64,000 bases of DNA, taken from Hedera helix (taxonomy: Eukaryota; Streptophyta; Magnoliopsida; Apiales; Araliaceae). The notes below the pieces were generated by a model. That model did not search any database, was not told where the DNA came from, and worked only from the letters and a program-made list of their open reading frames with translations. The stretch covers positions 14,288,501 to 14,352,500 of the forward strand of contig OX359273.1 in assembly GCA_947179155.2 (NCBI GenBank), in the 5' to 3' direction. Position numbers and translations under genes: made by a program. Below are positions 48,388 through 60,800 of this stretch, piece after piece (position 1 is the first letter of the stretch; each line of letters starts with the position of its first letter).

Positions 48388-50229
48388 TGTTGAAAGTAGT
48401 ATGCCCTCAAGCCAATCACATTTGATGTGATAAGCATATACTTTGTAATCTTGTTCATTTATTAATAAAAGTATCAAGGCATTTCTTTATTCATGATTAA
48501 TTACTTGAATTAATCAAATGGATAAACCCATAGTTTTCGAGCAATGCTTTTAGAACTCTGATGAGGATCATGCTAATGAGATTTAAATTCAAGATAGCTC
48601 AAAACTAAAATTGTTCCTAATCGTTGGATCACTAAAATGGGGATTAGTGAATCCGGATAGATTAGTACATACTATGTTTGCTCTTATGAAGAGAATGATT
48701 GATCTCATAATCATTTGTGTGGAGACACTAAAGCAAGTATGTAGGTGCTTATTAGAGAATAAGTTCACTGAACGTGACTCGCTCAAGGAACACCTAATGG
48801 AGTCTTACTTGTCTGTCAATAGGAGTTCCTTTTGTGATAATAGTACAAGTGATCCTTGGACTTGAGATCATCATAGTATCTTGTGTATGATGAATTATGT
48901 TTTGACATATTCCTTAAAACCTTTAGGGTGTATCAAAGGGTATGATCGGATATAATAAGGTATACATGGAGATAGGTGAATGATCAACAAAGAATCTACC
49001 ACTTCTAGTAAAAGAAGAGAATGTCCTATGCGATTCGATAAATGACAACTCAGTAGTCCTTGGCCAAGGCAGAATGAAAATTAGAAAGTAGTTTCTAATT
49101 TACATTAATTAGAGTTATTCATTTAAGGATCGAAATGCATATAATCAAATAAAATAAGACTTGACAGTTATACCATGTCTTGTATTTGATTGGGACGTTG
49201 TGAGGTAGAAAGATTGAATTGTACGGTAACTATTCGCTGAATAGGTTCTTTTGTGATTAAATGTTGAAATCTATATTATCTGGAGAGTCGTTGATCGCTA
49301 AGGGGGCTTACCCTTATTATGGAATAAATATTATTTATTTAAATGAATTAAATAGTTTAATTTATTTAATAAATAAGATTAGAATAGTTCTAATTAATTT
49401 ATTCTATAACCGGTTTAATATGGAGAACCTAAAGGATCACACCGCAAAAGGAAAAATAATTATTTAAGAAGTAAATGGCATAATTGTAATAATGAATTAA
49501 GTATATTTAATTTATACTATGTGGATAGAATAAATTAAATAGCTTAATATTTATTATTTAGTATTTTGAAAATACTAATTATAAATTAATAAGAGGAGTC
49601 TTATTATTATTATTACTATTATAATTATTATTTAGTTCCTAAATGGTTTAGGAATTAATTAATAAGAGTACTCTCATAATTAATAATTAAGTTCCTAAAT
49701 AGTTTAGGAATTATAATTATTATATTAAATCAATTAAGTTCCTAATTAGATTAGGAGTTTAATTAAAAACCCTATTCCTAAAGGTGTTAGGAGGGTTTAC
49801 TAAATCTATAAATAAGAGAAGTCTTATTATGGATTAGGGTTACACACACACATATACTTCCACAAGTATTGGGAGAGTACTCACATATTCTCTACAGAGA
49901 GAAAACTAGGGTTTGCCATCACCCACTTCTTGAATTATTGTTATTCCTTGGTGGATCACCTCTAGAGGCCAAACACTTGGGTGGCTAACATTGATCGTTG
50001 GAATCCAATCGGTGAAATTCAAGGAGATCGTGAAGGATTTGGAGGTGAACTTGTACCCGTTGAAGCTTTGAGTTCTACAAGGGTATATCTCTAACTTCTT
50101 CTTTATTAATTAATAATTGTGCATAAAGGTCGATCCTGGATTATGGTTTGTAAAATTTTAAATTTGATTTTACCATGCTTCCGCTATTTTATGCAATTTG
50201 ATTGCGTCTACGAATATTACAAACCAACA
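48388..50229 (+). mobile_element. Copia solo LTR (same family as 2663-9590)
   Basis: TGTTGAAAGTAGTATG...ACAAACCAACA, 1.84 kb, homologous to the copia 3' LTR at 2663-4533. Left flank is AATAA (48383-48387). On the right, two A bases precede F6, and AATAA reappears at 53324 just after F6. The duplication therefore fits AATAA with F6 inserted at the junction. The open frames inside (48611-48865, 49261-49467) are LTR sequence. Confidence 0.86.
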
Positions 50230-50784
50230 AATGTGACACCCCCAAATCTGAGCTCACACAGCCCAAACTTGAGTCGTCAAAAGACTACAACAAAATTATT
50301 ACAACAAAGCACAACGTACAATAATACAGTGTATAATAATACACAACTAAGTCTTCACTATTATTGCCACACTATTTTACAACACGTGAAGACTACGACA
50401 GCTATTCCTCGGACTCTCACTCCATCCCCCGGCTAGACCCTGTTACGTTTTCATCTCCTGTTGAAAAACAATGGAACGAAAAGAAAGGGTGAGCTCAAAT
50501 AGCCCATTAAGAAATATCATGACTAAGATAATGACGAATAAATTATCATTAGCCTTCAACAGTTGAGTTCTGAATACAATAGACTACAAGGTTTATATCA
50601 AAAACTGTAGTTAAATTCTTAAACAATGTTCAGATCAATAATAGCAGCGGAAGCAATCTATTAGAAGAATAATGCAGACTATAATGTCCACTCGCTTCTC
50701 TTTTTTGTAAAAATATCATCAACTTTTATCATCTGAAATACCATTTGTCAAGATAATACAACTTCACAGTTCCTGGTCATAATC

Positions 50785-50930
50785 ATGCAGATCAACAGTT
50801 CATATTTGCACTACGGGCCAAAGACATTCAATATAACACCAACGGTCATGATTATTCCAGATTCAGCCTTTGGTCATAATCATACCAACCAACAGTTTAT
50901 CTTTGCACTACGGGCCAAAGAGAACATTCA
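50785..50930. repeat. Two-unit direct repeat in F6
   Basis: CAACAGTTCATATTTGCACT and CAACAGTTTATCTTTGCACT, each followed by ACGGGCCAAAGA, about 100 bp apart, with GGTCATAATCAT/GGTCATGATTAT words between. Confidence 0.7.
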
Positions 50931-51576
50931 CCACGTGCCATAAAAGACACCGAACAAATGTATCGCCTTTAACCTAGTATATCGCCTTTAACCTATCATC
51001 TGTTCAACAATTATATCACATCTGTGCCCCCGACCACAGATATTCACAACAGCTTGATTATTGATGATTAATACAAATAACAGTGATACAAATGATGAAC
51101 AGAAGAACAAGATAAACAATAAGTATCAGAAGTTTACTTTGTGCAGATTCAAATAATGTCCAAATTGCCAACATGATGTGGAGTGAAATTTAAAAATGAT
51201 ATTCAAGATCCACAGTTCAGAATAACGATTACAGTTCAATAGAAATGTTCAGAAAATAGGAAGGTTCGGGTGAAATAATGAAATTCAACTATTATGGAAC
51301 ATATAATATTTTCAGGAATTATAGAATCAATAGTTCCATAATAAGTTTCGATTTAGGTGTATGAAAGAAAATAATATCCCTTACCGTAGCAAGTTTGATT
51401 AACAAAAGGTGAAGGAAATTAATATCCCTTACCATAGTAATTTTGAATAATGGAAGATGAAAAAGATGGTATCCCTTATGAGTATAAAGGAAAATGATAT
51501 CACTTACGAATATGGAATAAAAGTGTCATGTGATAATTCGTGTAGACAAATTATTTCCACACGAGACAAATAAAAA

Positions 51577-51830
51577 GGGTTATTCACCAACAGGCGGTAA
51601 TCCGCGTCGTAAGGTTATTCCCATCAATTTGAATACGAAAAGTTATTCACCAAACAGGCGGTAATCCGCGCCGTAAGGTTATTCCCATCAATTTGAATAC
51701 GAAGAGTTATTCACCAAACAAGCGGTAATCCGCACTGTAAGGTTATTCTCAAAGATTAATAAGGAATGAATACAATAGGTTATTCACCAACAGGCAGTAA
51801 CCCGCGCCGTAAGGTTATTCCCACAATTTA
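51577..51830. repeat. Four-unit minisatellite (about 65 bp) in F6
   Basis: Each unit reads GGTTATTCACCAA(A)CAGGCG, GTAATCCGCGCCGTAAGG, TTATTCCCATCAATTTG with small changes. The core GCGG-TAAT-CCGC is itself an inverted repeat. It sits about 1.5-1.75 kb from the element-sense LTR start, the same place as the palindrome cassettes of F1 and F2. Confidence 0.88.
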
Positions 51831-52372
51831 ATACATGGAAATAAATGGCACAAGAAAGAAACGATATTATTTTCGAGAATCAAAGAATGATAATCCCTTC
51901 AATTAAGAAAGAAAATAATATCCATTTATGATGATGAAAAGAGTGATACCCCTTACTTTAACACGTGACTGGATATTGATTTAAATGAGGTTGATCAACT
52001 TGAAAAATTTCTGCACTCCTTTTGGCTTTCAAACACTCAAAATAGTCTTACTATTCTCAGAGAAAATTCATAAAATTTTTATAGAAAAATTTTATGTTTT
52101 AGGTGTGATTTTTCTATTCAGCTGAGCAAACTATTTATAGGAGAATGGAAAGCACTGTGTGGTAGGTGAGAGCATGCCATTGTTGAATTCGTTCAGCACG
52201 CTAGTGCTGAATTCGTTCAGCATGCACGTTTCTGAAATTTTAATTTCATATAAAACAAAACATTATTATAATATTCATAATAAAACAAATAACTTTATAT
52301 ATTATATTAATAATAAAAATTTATATATTATATTATATTATATTTAAATAATATATTATAATAAAATATTAT

Positions 52373-52560
52373 TATATTTTTTTTCTCTCTCTTCCTTTCC
52401 ATTTTCTCTCTTTCTCTCTTTTATTTCTCTCTCTCTCTCTCTCTTTTCCCTCTCATTCTCTCTTTCTTTCTCCAACAACTCTCTCTCTCTTTCTCTTTTT
52501 CTCTCTCTTCCTCCTTTCCTCCCTCTTCCTCCTTTCTTCACTTCCTTCGTAATTTTCCTC
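52373..52560. repeat. Polypyrimidine (CT-rich) tract
   Basis: About 190 bp almost wholly C and T, in TCTCTC and TTCCTCC blocks. The minus-strand frame over it (Arg-Glu-rich) is a by-product. Confidence 0.93.
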
Positions 52561-52721
52561 CATTGGCCCCCATCAATATATAATATTATTATAATAATCA
52601 AAATACCTACAATCAATACAATAATTAAGGTAATATTATAACAGTGATAATAATTCAACAATAATGAAATAAACACGTTACAGATCATTATTAATTTAAT
52701 AATATAAATTACTATGTATTT

Positions 52722-52960
52722 GCTACTGTGACAATTATTAGGTTCAATAATTTTAAAAACAGTGTAGCAACAATTATTGACTCAATGATATAAAATACAG
52801 TGTAATGACAATTATTGAATCAATAATGCAAAATACTGTATAACCACAATTATTGAATTGATAACATAAAATATTATGCAGTGACAATTATCGATGAAAT
52901 GACGCGTAACAGTTACGGTGTCAATTATCAGACCAATAATATAAAACACTATGCAATACC
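52722..52960. repeat. Five-unit diverged tandem repeat in F6
   Basis: Units of about 45-60 bp, each with GTGACAATTATTG(A)-TCAATAAT-ATAAAATACTGTGTA-like order. The inner words ATTATTG...CAATAAT are inverted. Confidence 0.72.
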
Positions 52961-53549
52961 GTGTGCTACAAAAAAATATCATAAATTACCGTATGCTACT
53001 ATTCTTTTATCACCGATATTTTAACAGTTAACACCGTTGACTATTTTTATTTAAAAAGGTTACTTCTGTCGTTTTCTATATCCGACAATTATTCCGTTGT
53101 GGGGTCCACTAATAATTAGTTATTTCGGCGCCGTCGTACGGCCCGAATATTCCCCGACGAAACGAATATTCCCCGACAAAACTAATATTGTCTGACAAAA
53201 TAAAATTTGCACATAACATCCTTAACTTTCAATTTCGTCAATTTAACCACTTACTGTTTCATGGAAAAAAAAATATATGAAGAAAAATTAAATTTTATAT
53301 TTCATAAAATTCGGGGTCTTACTAATAATACAATCAAATAGCCTCATTACATCATCTACTTTAAATAATACATACATGCACCTTTAACTATATGGATTTA
53401 CAAACCATACATCCTTTACTTTCCTCTAGGTTTAACATTTATCAAATTTCCTTTACGTTTATCCATGCGTTTAACACTCTGTACCTTTAGCTGCACCGGA
53501 ACCTCTGGCCTTCTTGTACTTTATCTGAAATGTTAGTTTATAGCAAGAA

Positions 53550-53564
53550 TGAGCATAAAGCTCA
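53550..53564 (-). other. Conserved LTR stem-loop (F4 minus copy)
   Basis: TGAGC-ATAAA-GCTCA, five base pairs, with GCAAGAA before it on the plus strand (TTCTTGC after it in element sense) and a CTGAAA further on. Confidence 0.6.
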
Positions 53565-54189
53565 GCAAATTAATCAGCTAACACCTTTCATGCTCACAAT
53601 TTATAATATGTGTCGTGCATCCTTTACCTTAATACACTATGCTTAATGTCACGTAGTTCATTTAGCACTTAATCCACATAGTTGCACATAAGACACATTC
53701 AATTCATATGCTATCACGTAGCTCACGTAAAATATCTAGTGTACTTAAGTCTGAAAAACTTGCCTGTACGCTTTTATTTAACTTAACCTTTACCGCCTCG
53801 CTTGGCCTTGTCAATCATTTCTTGCCTCGGGTTGCTAGTCCGAACCTTATCTGTCAATTCATAACTTATACATCAATATTGGATCATAAAACTTAACAAT
53901 CTTAGTCAAACTTAACTTATAATTACACGACCCATTGTCTCTAATCATTTCACATTTGATGTATTATACCTTACATAGGTTTATAATACACCATAACTTG
54001 CTTCCGACCTTTTTCACAACCTTAAACATATTTTGGCTTAGTTTTAGACATATTATATTATGTCATTCATTATCTCATTATACCTTAACACCCTTTACAT
54101 AGTCCATTTATATCAATCTAGGGTTTACATAACTTATCTCTATCATTTAGTATCAAAACATTTCATTTCGGGTCAAAAATATCATTTTT

Positions 54190-54330
54190 TTGAAATCTGG
54201 CAACCGCGGCCCCGACCGGATTTTGGCCTAAGAAACCACGGCCCCGGCCGTGACCTCTCAGCCAAACTTGGCCCCAGCCGTGGTTTTGCCTACAAAACCA
54301 TGGCCCCGGCCGTGGTCCTCTTTTCTGCCA
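54190..54330 (-). other. GC-rich palindrome cassette of F4 (minus copy)
   Basis: Four related words: ACCGCGGCCCCGACCGG, CACGGCCCCGGCCGTG (54237-54252, seven-base arms), TTGGCCCCAGCCGTGG and CCATGGCCCCGGCCGTGG. Spacers contain AAAACCA/AAACCACG. Overlapping open frames on both strands have no domain. Confidence 0.7.
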
Positions 54331-57289
54331 AAAACTGAAATTTTGATTTTTGCTGCTGCTTTGGTGAATTTTAACTCCTTCACCATACATCCAATTAAGC
54401 TCAAATTTGGACCACATCTAGTCCTTACTACATAGTATTTTATAAAAATTTTACTTGCCTCATTTGGATACTCAAAATCATAGGTACACTAGCCCGTAGG
54501 AGGGCTGTTCAACTTGTTTCCAAACTTAGAAAAAATTTCAGAACTTTAGAATTCAACTTTTGCAACTTTGTGATTTTTGGCCATAAGCTTTAAAATTCCA
54601 TTCCGACACTTGAGATAGCTCACATACATCATATATGACATGTCCCAACTTTCAAAACCGTAAAATTTCGCACGAGACGATTTTTGTCCATAAAAATCCG
54701 TTTCGAGTCGAAACGATCGATTTCGATCGTTCGAAACTCATTTCCATTCAAATTTCCTTCCGTTGAATACCAAATCAACCTAAACACATGTAATAACATA
54801 AAACTTACTCATTTGACTCCATTTTACCTTTAATTTCTCAAAATTGCCAAAAATCACACTTTAACGTCATTTTCATCAACTTTTCACAATTTTCTCATTT
54901 CCAAAACATAAGCTATTCTTAGCCCCTTTGTGCAATACTTGATTCTAACTCATCATTTACCATATATAGCATATATTTGACTTGTATGGGCCTTCAAAAT
55001 CTTTCAAACTTTTCAAAATAAACTTATTTTTCCAAAAGGTTTGTTTTGATCGTCGGCGAACGTTTTAAAACATTTAAAACCCATAATTGTCGCCATACGA
55101 ACCAAATAACTTCCAAATCAACTTGAACACGTGTATTTATATCAAACTTAGCTTTTTGGCCTTATTTGATCACCAATTACACAAAATGGCCAAAATTACA
55201 CTATAATAACACTTTGTCAACTTTACTTATTTTCATCCTTAAACCAATATTCAATATTTGGACTCTATGCTTCACATAGATTATCACGTACACATTTAAC
55301 GACTTTATATATTCACATAACTTCTATACGCATCTTCCAAGTCACTTTACAGATTATTACGTAGTCTATACACAAAGTATAGCCTAATATTCAAGCTTTT
55401 CCTTAACAAATCATAGTTTTCAACCATTTGAGCATCTAGCTTGCCATTTAGCCAAATAATTTGCTTGCATCAAACATGATTAACTTTTCAAACTAGGTTT
55501 TCATAACTTCAATCCACATATAACACATGATCATGTCTTAAATCATAATTTCTAGCTTTGAACATGAACTTAATAAGATATTACCTTGTTTCCCAAAATA
55601 TGAACTTAGGGTTTCATGACTTCTCAACATTTAGCACATAAACTCTTATACAAATTTGCATCTAGCCCCTAATTCATGCATGACTAGTCTTAAACTAACA
55701 TTTAAACTCATAAATATTAACTTTCATGGCTCAAACATAATCATACCTTCTTGGATGACCAACTTTTTCACATAAATAGCTTCCTCATGGCAAGGTCTTC
55801 CTTTCTCCTTCTTGCTTCTTGATCATTTGAGCAACATAGCTTCCTTGATTCCAATCTTTTATCCTTGCTTCCATGGTTTCTTTAGCTTTCTCTCTCTTTC
55901 TCTCACTTAGCCGGCACTTAGAAATAATATGAATGGCTTAGCATGCTTTGCTTATAATTATATACATATATGTGTTATATCAATTCTCCAACAACTAACC
56001 ATGGTTGGTTAGTTAAACTCTATCATGGTTAGGGTATCTTAAGTCATTTCACATTACTAAACATGGACATAATAGTTATTACCTCAACATAGGACACATT
56101 TGTCATTTCATAATTTGTCAATGGCATTTTGGACTTTACTTAAAATTCCTAGAGAATTTAATTCTCATAAATCCATACTTGCTTATTCTTAAACCATTTC
56201 AAGTCCATTTTAATCCAAATTTGCTTCATCATACTTGAATTTTATTCCATTATTAAATACTCCACAATTGGCTTGTCCCAAATCTCTTGTCACACCTCAA
56301 AATACCAATTTCATTAATCACATATTAATTCATTTAATTGCCAAAATTGCACCTCATTATACATTTGAACCTTCTTGGTTCTCTATTAAATCAATCTCAA
56401 CTTCCAATATCTCAAATAATCATAACCCTCATTTCACCTATACACCGCTTCCTCGAGAAGTGAACCTCGATCGGATTATCAAAATCCATCACCATTATCA
56501 TTTAAACTCATAATATCATAATTCCGACTTTAACGTCCTTTCACTTATTTACTTCACTCACATATACCAATTTCAATATACTTGGAATCTACGTTCCTTA
56601 TACTCATATTTAAGAGTATTACCTTTTTGTCTTTACACATCATATCACGATTATCTTATTTCGATCATTTAATATCAATCTCCTTAACAAATCCATATAT
56701 TCATATATCAACACTTAATATTCCATAAATCCTTAATAAACCAATTTAATTATACGGTTTCTTCTTTACTGCACATACATGCTTATTTACCATTCTCATA
56801 CCCTCGCCTCTCCAGGCCTATTCATTTAACTCATTATTAACTTTCATAATTATGCATCAATTTAATTATACATTTCTTTATTTATCTCTTTCCTTTCCTT
56901 ACTGCTCAAATAACCATATACACATTTTAAATCTACGACATAGGTCACATATAATACATTGATCATATAATAACTTATTCTTAAACATTCTTAGACCTTC
57001 CATCAATCATAACTAGGTTTTATTTATTAACCTTTACATAAATAAATCATAATCATTATTTATAAATTCACTAAAATCCTGAGATGTCACACCTAACAAT
57101 TGATCAAGTTGATCTTTAAATTAGTATTATATACACATTCATATGATAATATTTATATATTTTACATCTCTAATACTTAACCACATAATTATCTAAATAC
57201 GGGTATTTAAACACTTAGAAAATATTATCATCGCTTGATGATATTTCAATCATATTAAACCTATATTAATTATTTAATATAGTTCAAAC

Positions 57290-57720
57290 TCTTATATAAT
57301 ATTATTAATAATTTAATAATATTTTATTAACCTTCTAATATTATTAATCATTTAATAATATTCTATTCATTATCTAATATTATTAATCATTTAATAATAT
57401 TTTATTACCTTATCTAATATTATTAATTATTTAATAATATTTTATTAATTATCTAATATTATTAATCATTTAATAATATTTTATTCATTATCTAATATTA
57501 TTAATCATTCAATAATATTTTATTACTTTATCTAAAATTATTTAATCATTTAATAATATTTTATTCATTATTTAATATTATTAATCATTTAATAATATTT
57601 TATTCATTATCTAATATTATTAATCATTTAATAATATTTTATTCATTATCTAATATTATTAATTATTTAATAATATTTTATTGATTTATTAATATTATTA
57701 CCCATGTAGTAATATTTAAT
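57290..57720 (-). repeat. ATTATTAATCATTTAATAAT tandem array (F5)
   Basis: About ten units of roughly 37 bp: CTAATATTATTAATCATTTA followed by ATAATATTTTATTCATTAT. The two halves of each unit form an imperfect palindrome. It is more regular than the F2 arrays. Confidence 0.85.
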
Positions 57721-58024
57721 CATTTACAAATGTTATAAACATTTAATAACCTTTTAATCACATATTAATATTTTATTACAAATAATATCAATAGTTAACT
57801 TTTTAATTGTGTTATCTTTAGTCTTTATTTTAAATATTTAGCTACCCATTAGTTATTAATAAACTCCATATATTGGTTTAATATTCAAACACATTCATTT
57901 TACAAGTTAATCTTAGGTTTTAAGTCCCTAACGGTGTTTCGTTTAGACTTTTTATTAACCGACGAGTAAAATCGGAGTTCCGACTTGATAAAACTTTAAA
58001 ATATCAAAATTTTGACTTTTTAAC

Positions 58025-58120
58025 ATTGTACCAGCGTCGGCGGTGCTGGTCTTAGGTTTATTCTAGAGCCGGCGGTGCTCAAAGTAGAAAGTCCGAGCTC
58101 TGGCAGTGCTCGTTTTGACT
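58025..58120 (-). other. GC-rich patch of F5
   Basis: CCAGCGTCGGCGGTGCTGG (five-base arms), AGCCGGCGGTGCTC and GCTCTGGCAGTGCTCG: three versions of one word at the place of the cassette in other families. It is weaker as a palindrome. Confidence 0.5.
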
Positions 58121-59318
58121 GTTCGGACCTCTTTTACTAAAACTGTCATAATTTATTCATTTCAAAATATTTGGGGGTGATTTTTAAGTCCATTCTCCTT
58201 AGAATTTTCCCTTCTACAACTTCTCTTTAGATCACAATTCTAAATTCCAAACAGAACTGGACTAAAAATTGCTCACAAGGACAAAGTGATATCTAACTTC
58301 ACAAATCCTTGGTTTTATTAGTTCAAACTTGAACAAAATAACATCTACACATTCAAATGACACCAACTCAGTGTTGTTGTCTTCCTAATTTCTTGTTTTA
58401 CAACATTTCACGGTTCAATCACATTTTTGAAAACGTTTTTGACACAAAAATTAAGATTGAACCATCTAGGGTTTAAAAACGACATCCTTTGCGGTAAAAC
58501 TATAACTTCTTTGTTATTCAATATTTTTGAATGCTTCAAGTTGGGTCTTTCTTTAAAACTCATGTATCTAACTTTATAGCCATAAAAAACCAATCTCCAA
58601 CTTGTACATTTCAAAATACAACATTAAACACAACATGCTTAGTTAGATTTTACCGGTAAAAATCAATATGAGCATTTCTTGCATTTTTATGCAATCTACA
58701 CATACCAAAACATGATATAACCACATCAAGCTATTAATATACATATATAACATAGTTAAATACTTCTAGACCATCAAAAAAAATTTTGATTGGTTAAAAA
58801 TAGATTTTAACCGTTTAAAATCGTTCTAGACTACAAAAATGAAATTTAAAAGAAGTAAGAGCATTTTTAAACCTTGTGGTCTTGGATTCTCTTCTTCTTC
58901 TCCTACCAAAATATGTAGTGAAGCTAGTGGACATTCACCAATCTCCTTCTCTAGCTTTTTCACTCAACACCCAAGTGTATCTCTCAAATGCTCACAAATG
59001 CTCTCACTTTCGCTCTTGTATTCTCTAGGAAATAAACTAGCAAATTTGATACAAGTGTGGAATGCTCTGTATATAGTACTCTACTAACACTTCATTAACA
59101 TTCTTAATCAACCAATGTTGGTGAAATTACAAGCTAATTAAGCTTACTATTGCATGGATGGACAATGTGAGTGACATTGTGATTGACTAGGGTTGTTGGC
59201 CAACTTTGATTTAGTGTGAGTTTGAAGCAACATGCAAGATCAAGCAACCACAAGAGGGCCCCCTAAAATCTCAGCAAAAATGAGATTTAATCACCCATTT
59301 TTGATTTATTTTTAATGC

Positions 59319-59324
<6 letters not shown>

Positions 59325-59358
<34 letters not shown>
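59325..59358. repeat. (TA)n microsatellite
   Basis: About sixteen TA units, followed by CATATATATA remnants. Confidence 0.94.
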
Positions 59359-59359
<1 letters not shown>

Positions 59360-59407
59360 TCATATATATATTCATATATGTAACAATGTTGACAATTTTT
59401 GACTTCC

Positions 59408-59570
59408 TATTGGGCTCCATATTGGACTTTAGGATTAAATATATTAGGCTCATCCATTGAATTGGTTTGGGCTCAATTTAAATAACACATTGGGCTAGCA
59501 TTTAAATAACTATGATACCTTTAATTAAAATAAGCATTGGGATTATTAAATTAATTACATTGGCTAGTAA
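59408..59570 (-). promoter_or_regulatory. TGGGCY cluster in F5
   Basis: TTGGGCTCC, TTAGGCTCA, TTTGGGCTCAA and ATTGGGCTAGC within about 160 bp of the U3-like part. Confidence 0.45.
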
Positions 59571-59828
59571 TTAAATTAATTACATGGACTACTAGGTTAA
59601 TATCTTTGACATAGTTTAACAACTCATTTGGATTTAAAATATAATCCAATTAGATTTGCTTTAATTAATTATACACCTTGCTTTAATTCTTTAAATAAAT
59701 ATACACATACATAAGTACATTTATTTAATTATCTAATACACAATTAATTAGTACCAAAAATTTTAAATTTATTGTTAATTATTTATTAATTATAATTACA
59801 ATGACTAATGAAATTCGTGGTCATTACA

Positions 59829-60179
59829 AAAATAGCATTGTTCAATTCCTTTATAAACATCTTATGCAATAAAAAAAATATCTCAAATAATTGATATAGG
59901 CGTTGTGTGTGCACAACAAACTTATATTAAGTGGTAAATACTCTGTAGTCTTATTGTGCTAGAAGACAATGTTCGATATTTAATTAATATCGTTGAACGT
60001 TACAACTTAATATTATGAGTAGTAGAATAAATATATTACAACCATTCTAATTTTATTTAATTGAATTAAACTCCTTTAATTCATAAATTAATTAAACCTT
60101 TTAATTTATTTTATAAATAATATTTATTCTACATCATGAGAGATTTATTAATATTAATTGTCTCATCTTGTTTAGCGCG

Positions 60180-60229
<50 letters not shown>

Positions 60230-60258
60230 ATACGCATCATATTAATTAACATGTGAAA
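59829..60258. repeat. Copia-like remnant between two LTRs
   Basis: GTTCAATTCCTTTATAAACATCT matches 8808 in the copia leader, and GTGTGTGCACAACAAACT matches 8585. 60020-60130 resembles the copia LTR near 3510-3600 (AGAATAAAT...ACCATTCTAAT...AAACTCCTTTAATT). It is a shuffled or different member of that family, cut by F5 on the left and F2 on the right. Confidence 0.55.
60175..60230. repeat. (AC)n(AT)n compound microsatellite
   Basis: GCGCATACAC, then about fourteen AC units, then about nine AT units. Confidence 0.96.
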
Positions 60259-60675
60259 TGTAATGTCCTAGAATTTCCACATCTTTATTAATTTAATTAT
60301 TAATTTAATTTCCAACGAGTTAATGTTACGAGATTATTTAAATCTTTTTATGTGATTAATTAATTATGTGATTAAATAATTATGTAATTAATTACTAAAA
60401 TTAAATTAGTGAACAAACCCTAAAGTTTTAATATCAAAATAATTGATAAGTTTCCTATAAATTAAATATTCAATTAAATTGAATATAATGAGTGAATTAA
60501 ATATAATAAATTAATTAATATAATTATTAATTAATGTAAATAATGTGAAATATTAATAATAATATTTATTAGTCCATTTAGTAATTTAATACTTATGGGT
60601 TAGAATATTTAATTATTTATTCAATCTAATTATTTATTTAACCATGGATTGAATAATTAAGGTGTAAATTATTAA

Positions 60676-60800
60676 ATTAGCCCAACATGGGTCAATTAGT
60701 AGCCCAAGTGGAGAATAATAAAATTTGAAAATTTAGTAGCCCAAACAATTTAATAGAAGCCCAATTGGTATTTTAAATTAAAGCCCAATGATTGGCCCAC
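60676..60800 (+). promoter_or_regulatory. RGCCCA (site II-like) cluster, F2 copy 3
   Basis: Seven RGCCCA/TGGGY words in about 125 bp: AGCCCAACATGGG, GTAGCCCAAGTGG, GTAGCCCAAAC, AAGCCCAATTGG, AAGCCCAATGATTGGCCCAC. It is about 420-540 bp from the LTR start, as in copy 2. Confidence 0.55.

Larger units (their letters stand above)
50232..53323 (-). mobile_element. F6 solo LTR with minisatellites
   Basis: The plus strand runs TGTGACACCCCCAAATC...AATTCGGGGTCTTACT (final CA apparently mutated), 3.09 kb. The ends resemble those of F1/F2. Inside are a direct repeat (50785-50930), a four-unit minisatellite (51577-51830), a polypyrimidine tract (52373-52560) and a five-unit repeat (52722-52960). TGAGCTCA lies at 50490-50497, where other families have the stem-loop. 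No coding. Confidence 0.7.
47806..57091 (-). repeat. F4 LTR, minus-strand copy, split by two insertions
   Basis: In element sense it starts TGTGACATCTCAGG at 57091 and ends CTCGGGCCGTCACA at 47806. Removing the copia solo LTR (48388-50229) and F6 (50232-53323) leaves about 4.35 kb. It is homologous to 37991-43383. It contains the palindrome cassette at 54190-54330, AACGATCGATTTCGATCGTT at 54713, and the stem-loop at 53550-53564. Flanks TTATT and CCTAA do not match, so no target duplication is seen. The small frames at 53708-56513 are not genes. Confidence 0.7.
57092..59828 (-). repeat. F5 LTR, 3' end missing
   Basis: In element sense it starts TGTAATGACCACGAATTTC at 59828. It shows a TGGGCY cluster (59408-59570 on the plus strand), a (TA)n run, a GC-rich part with CGGCGGTGCT words (58030-58115) and an AT array (57290-57720). 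57840-57910 matches the complement of 37380-37480. It joins the F4 LTR at 57091 without a visible LTR end. The frames at 58408-59087 have no domain. Confidence 0.6.

Noticed and set aside
51577..51830. CRISPR-like array (repeat plus spacer look)
   Set aside because: There are only four units, the whole unit including the would-be spacer is repeated, and the context is a plant LTR.
52356..52688. Arg/Glu-rich minus-strand frame
   Set aside because: It is a translation of the polypyrimidine tract.
54060..54435. Overlapping frames on both strands in the F4 cassette
   Set aside because: They come from CCACGGCCCCGG repeats. There is no domain, and the other F4 copy has no counterpart.
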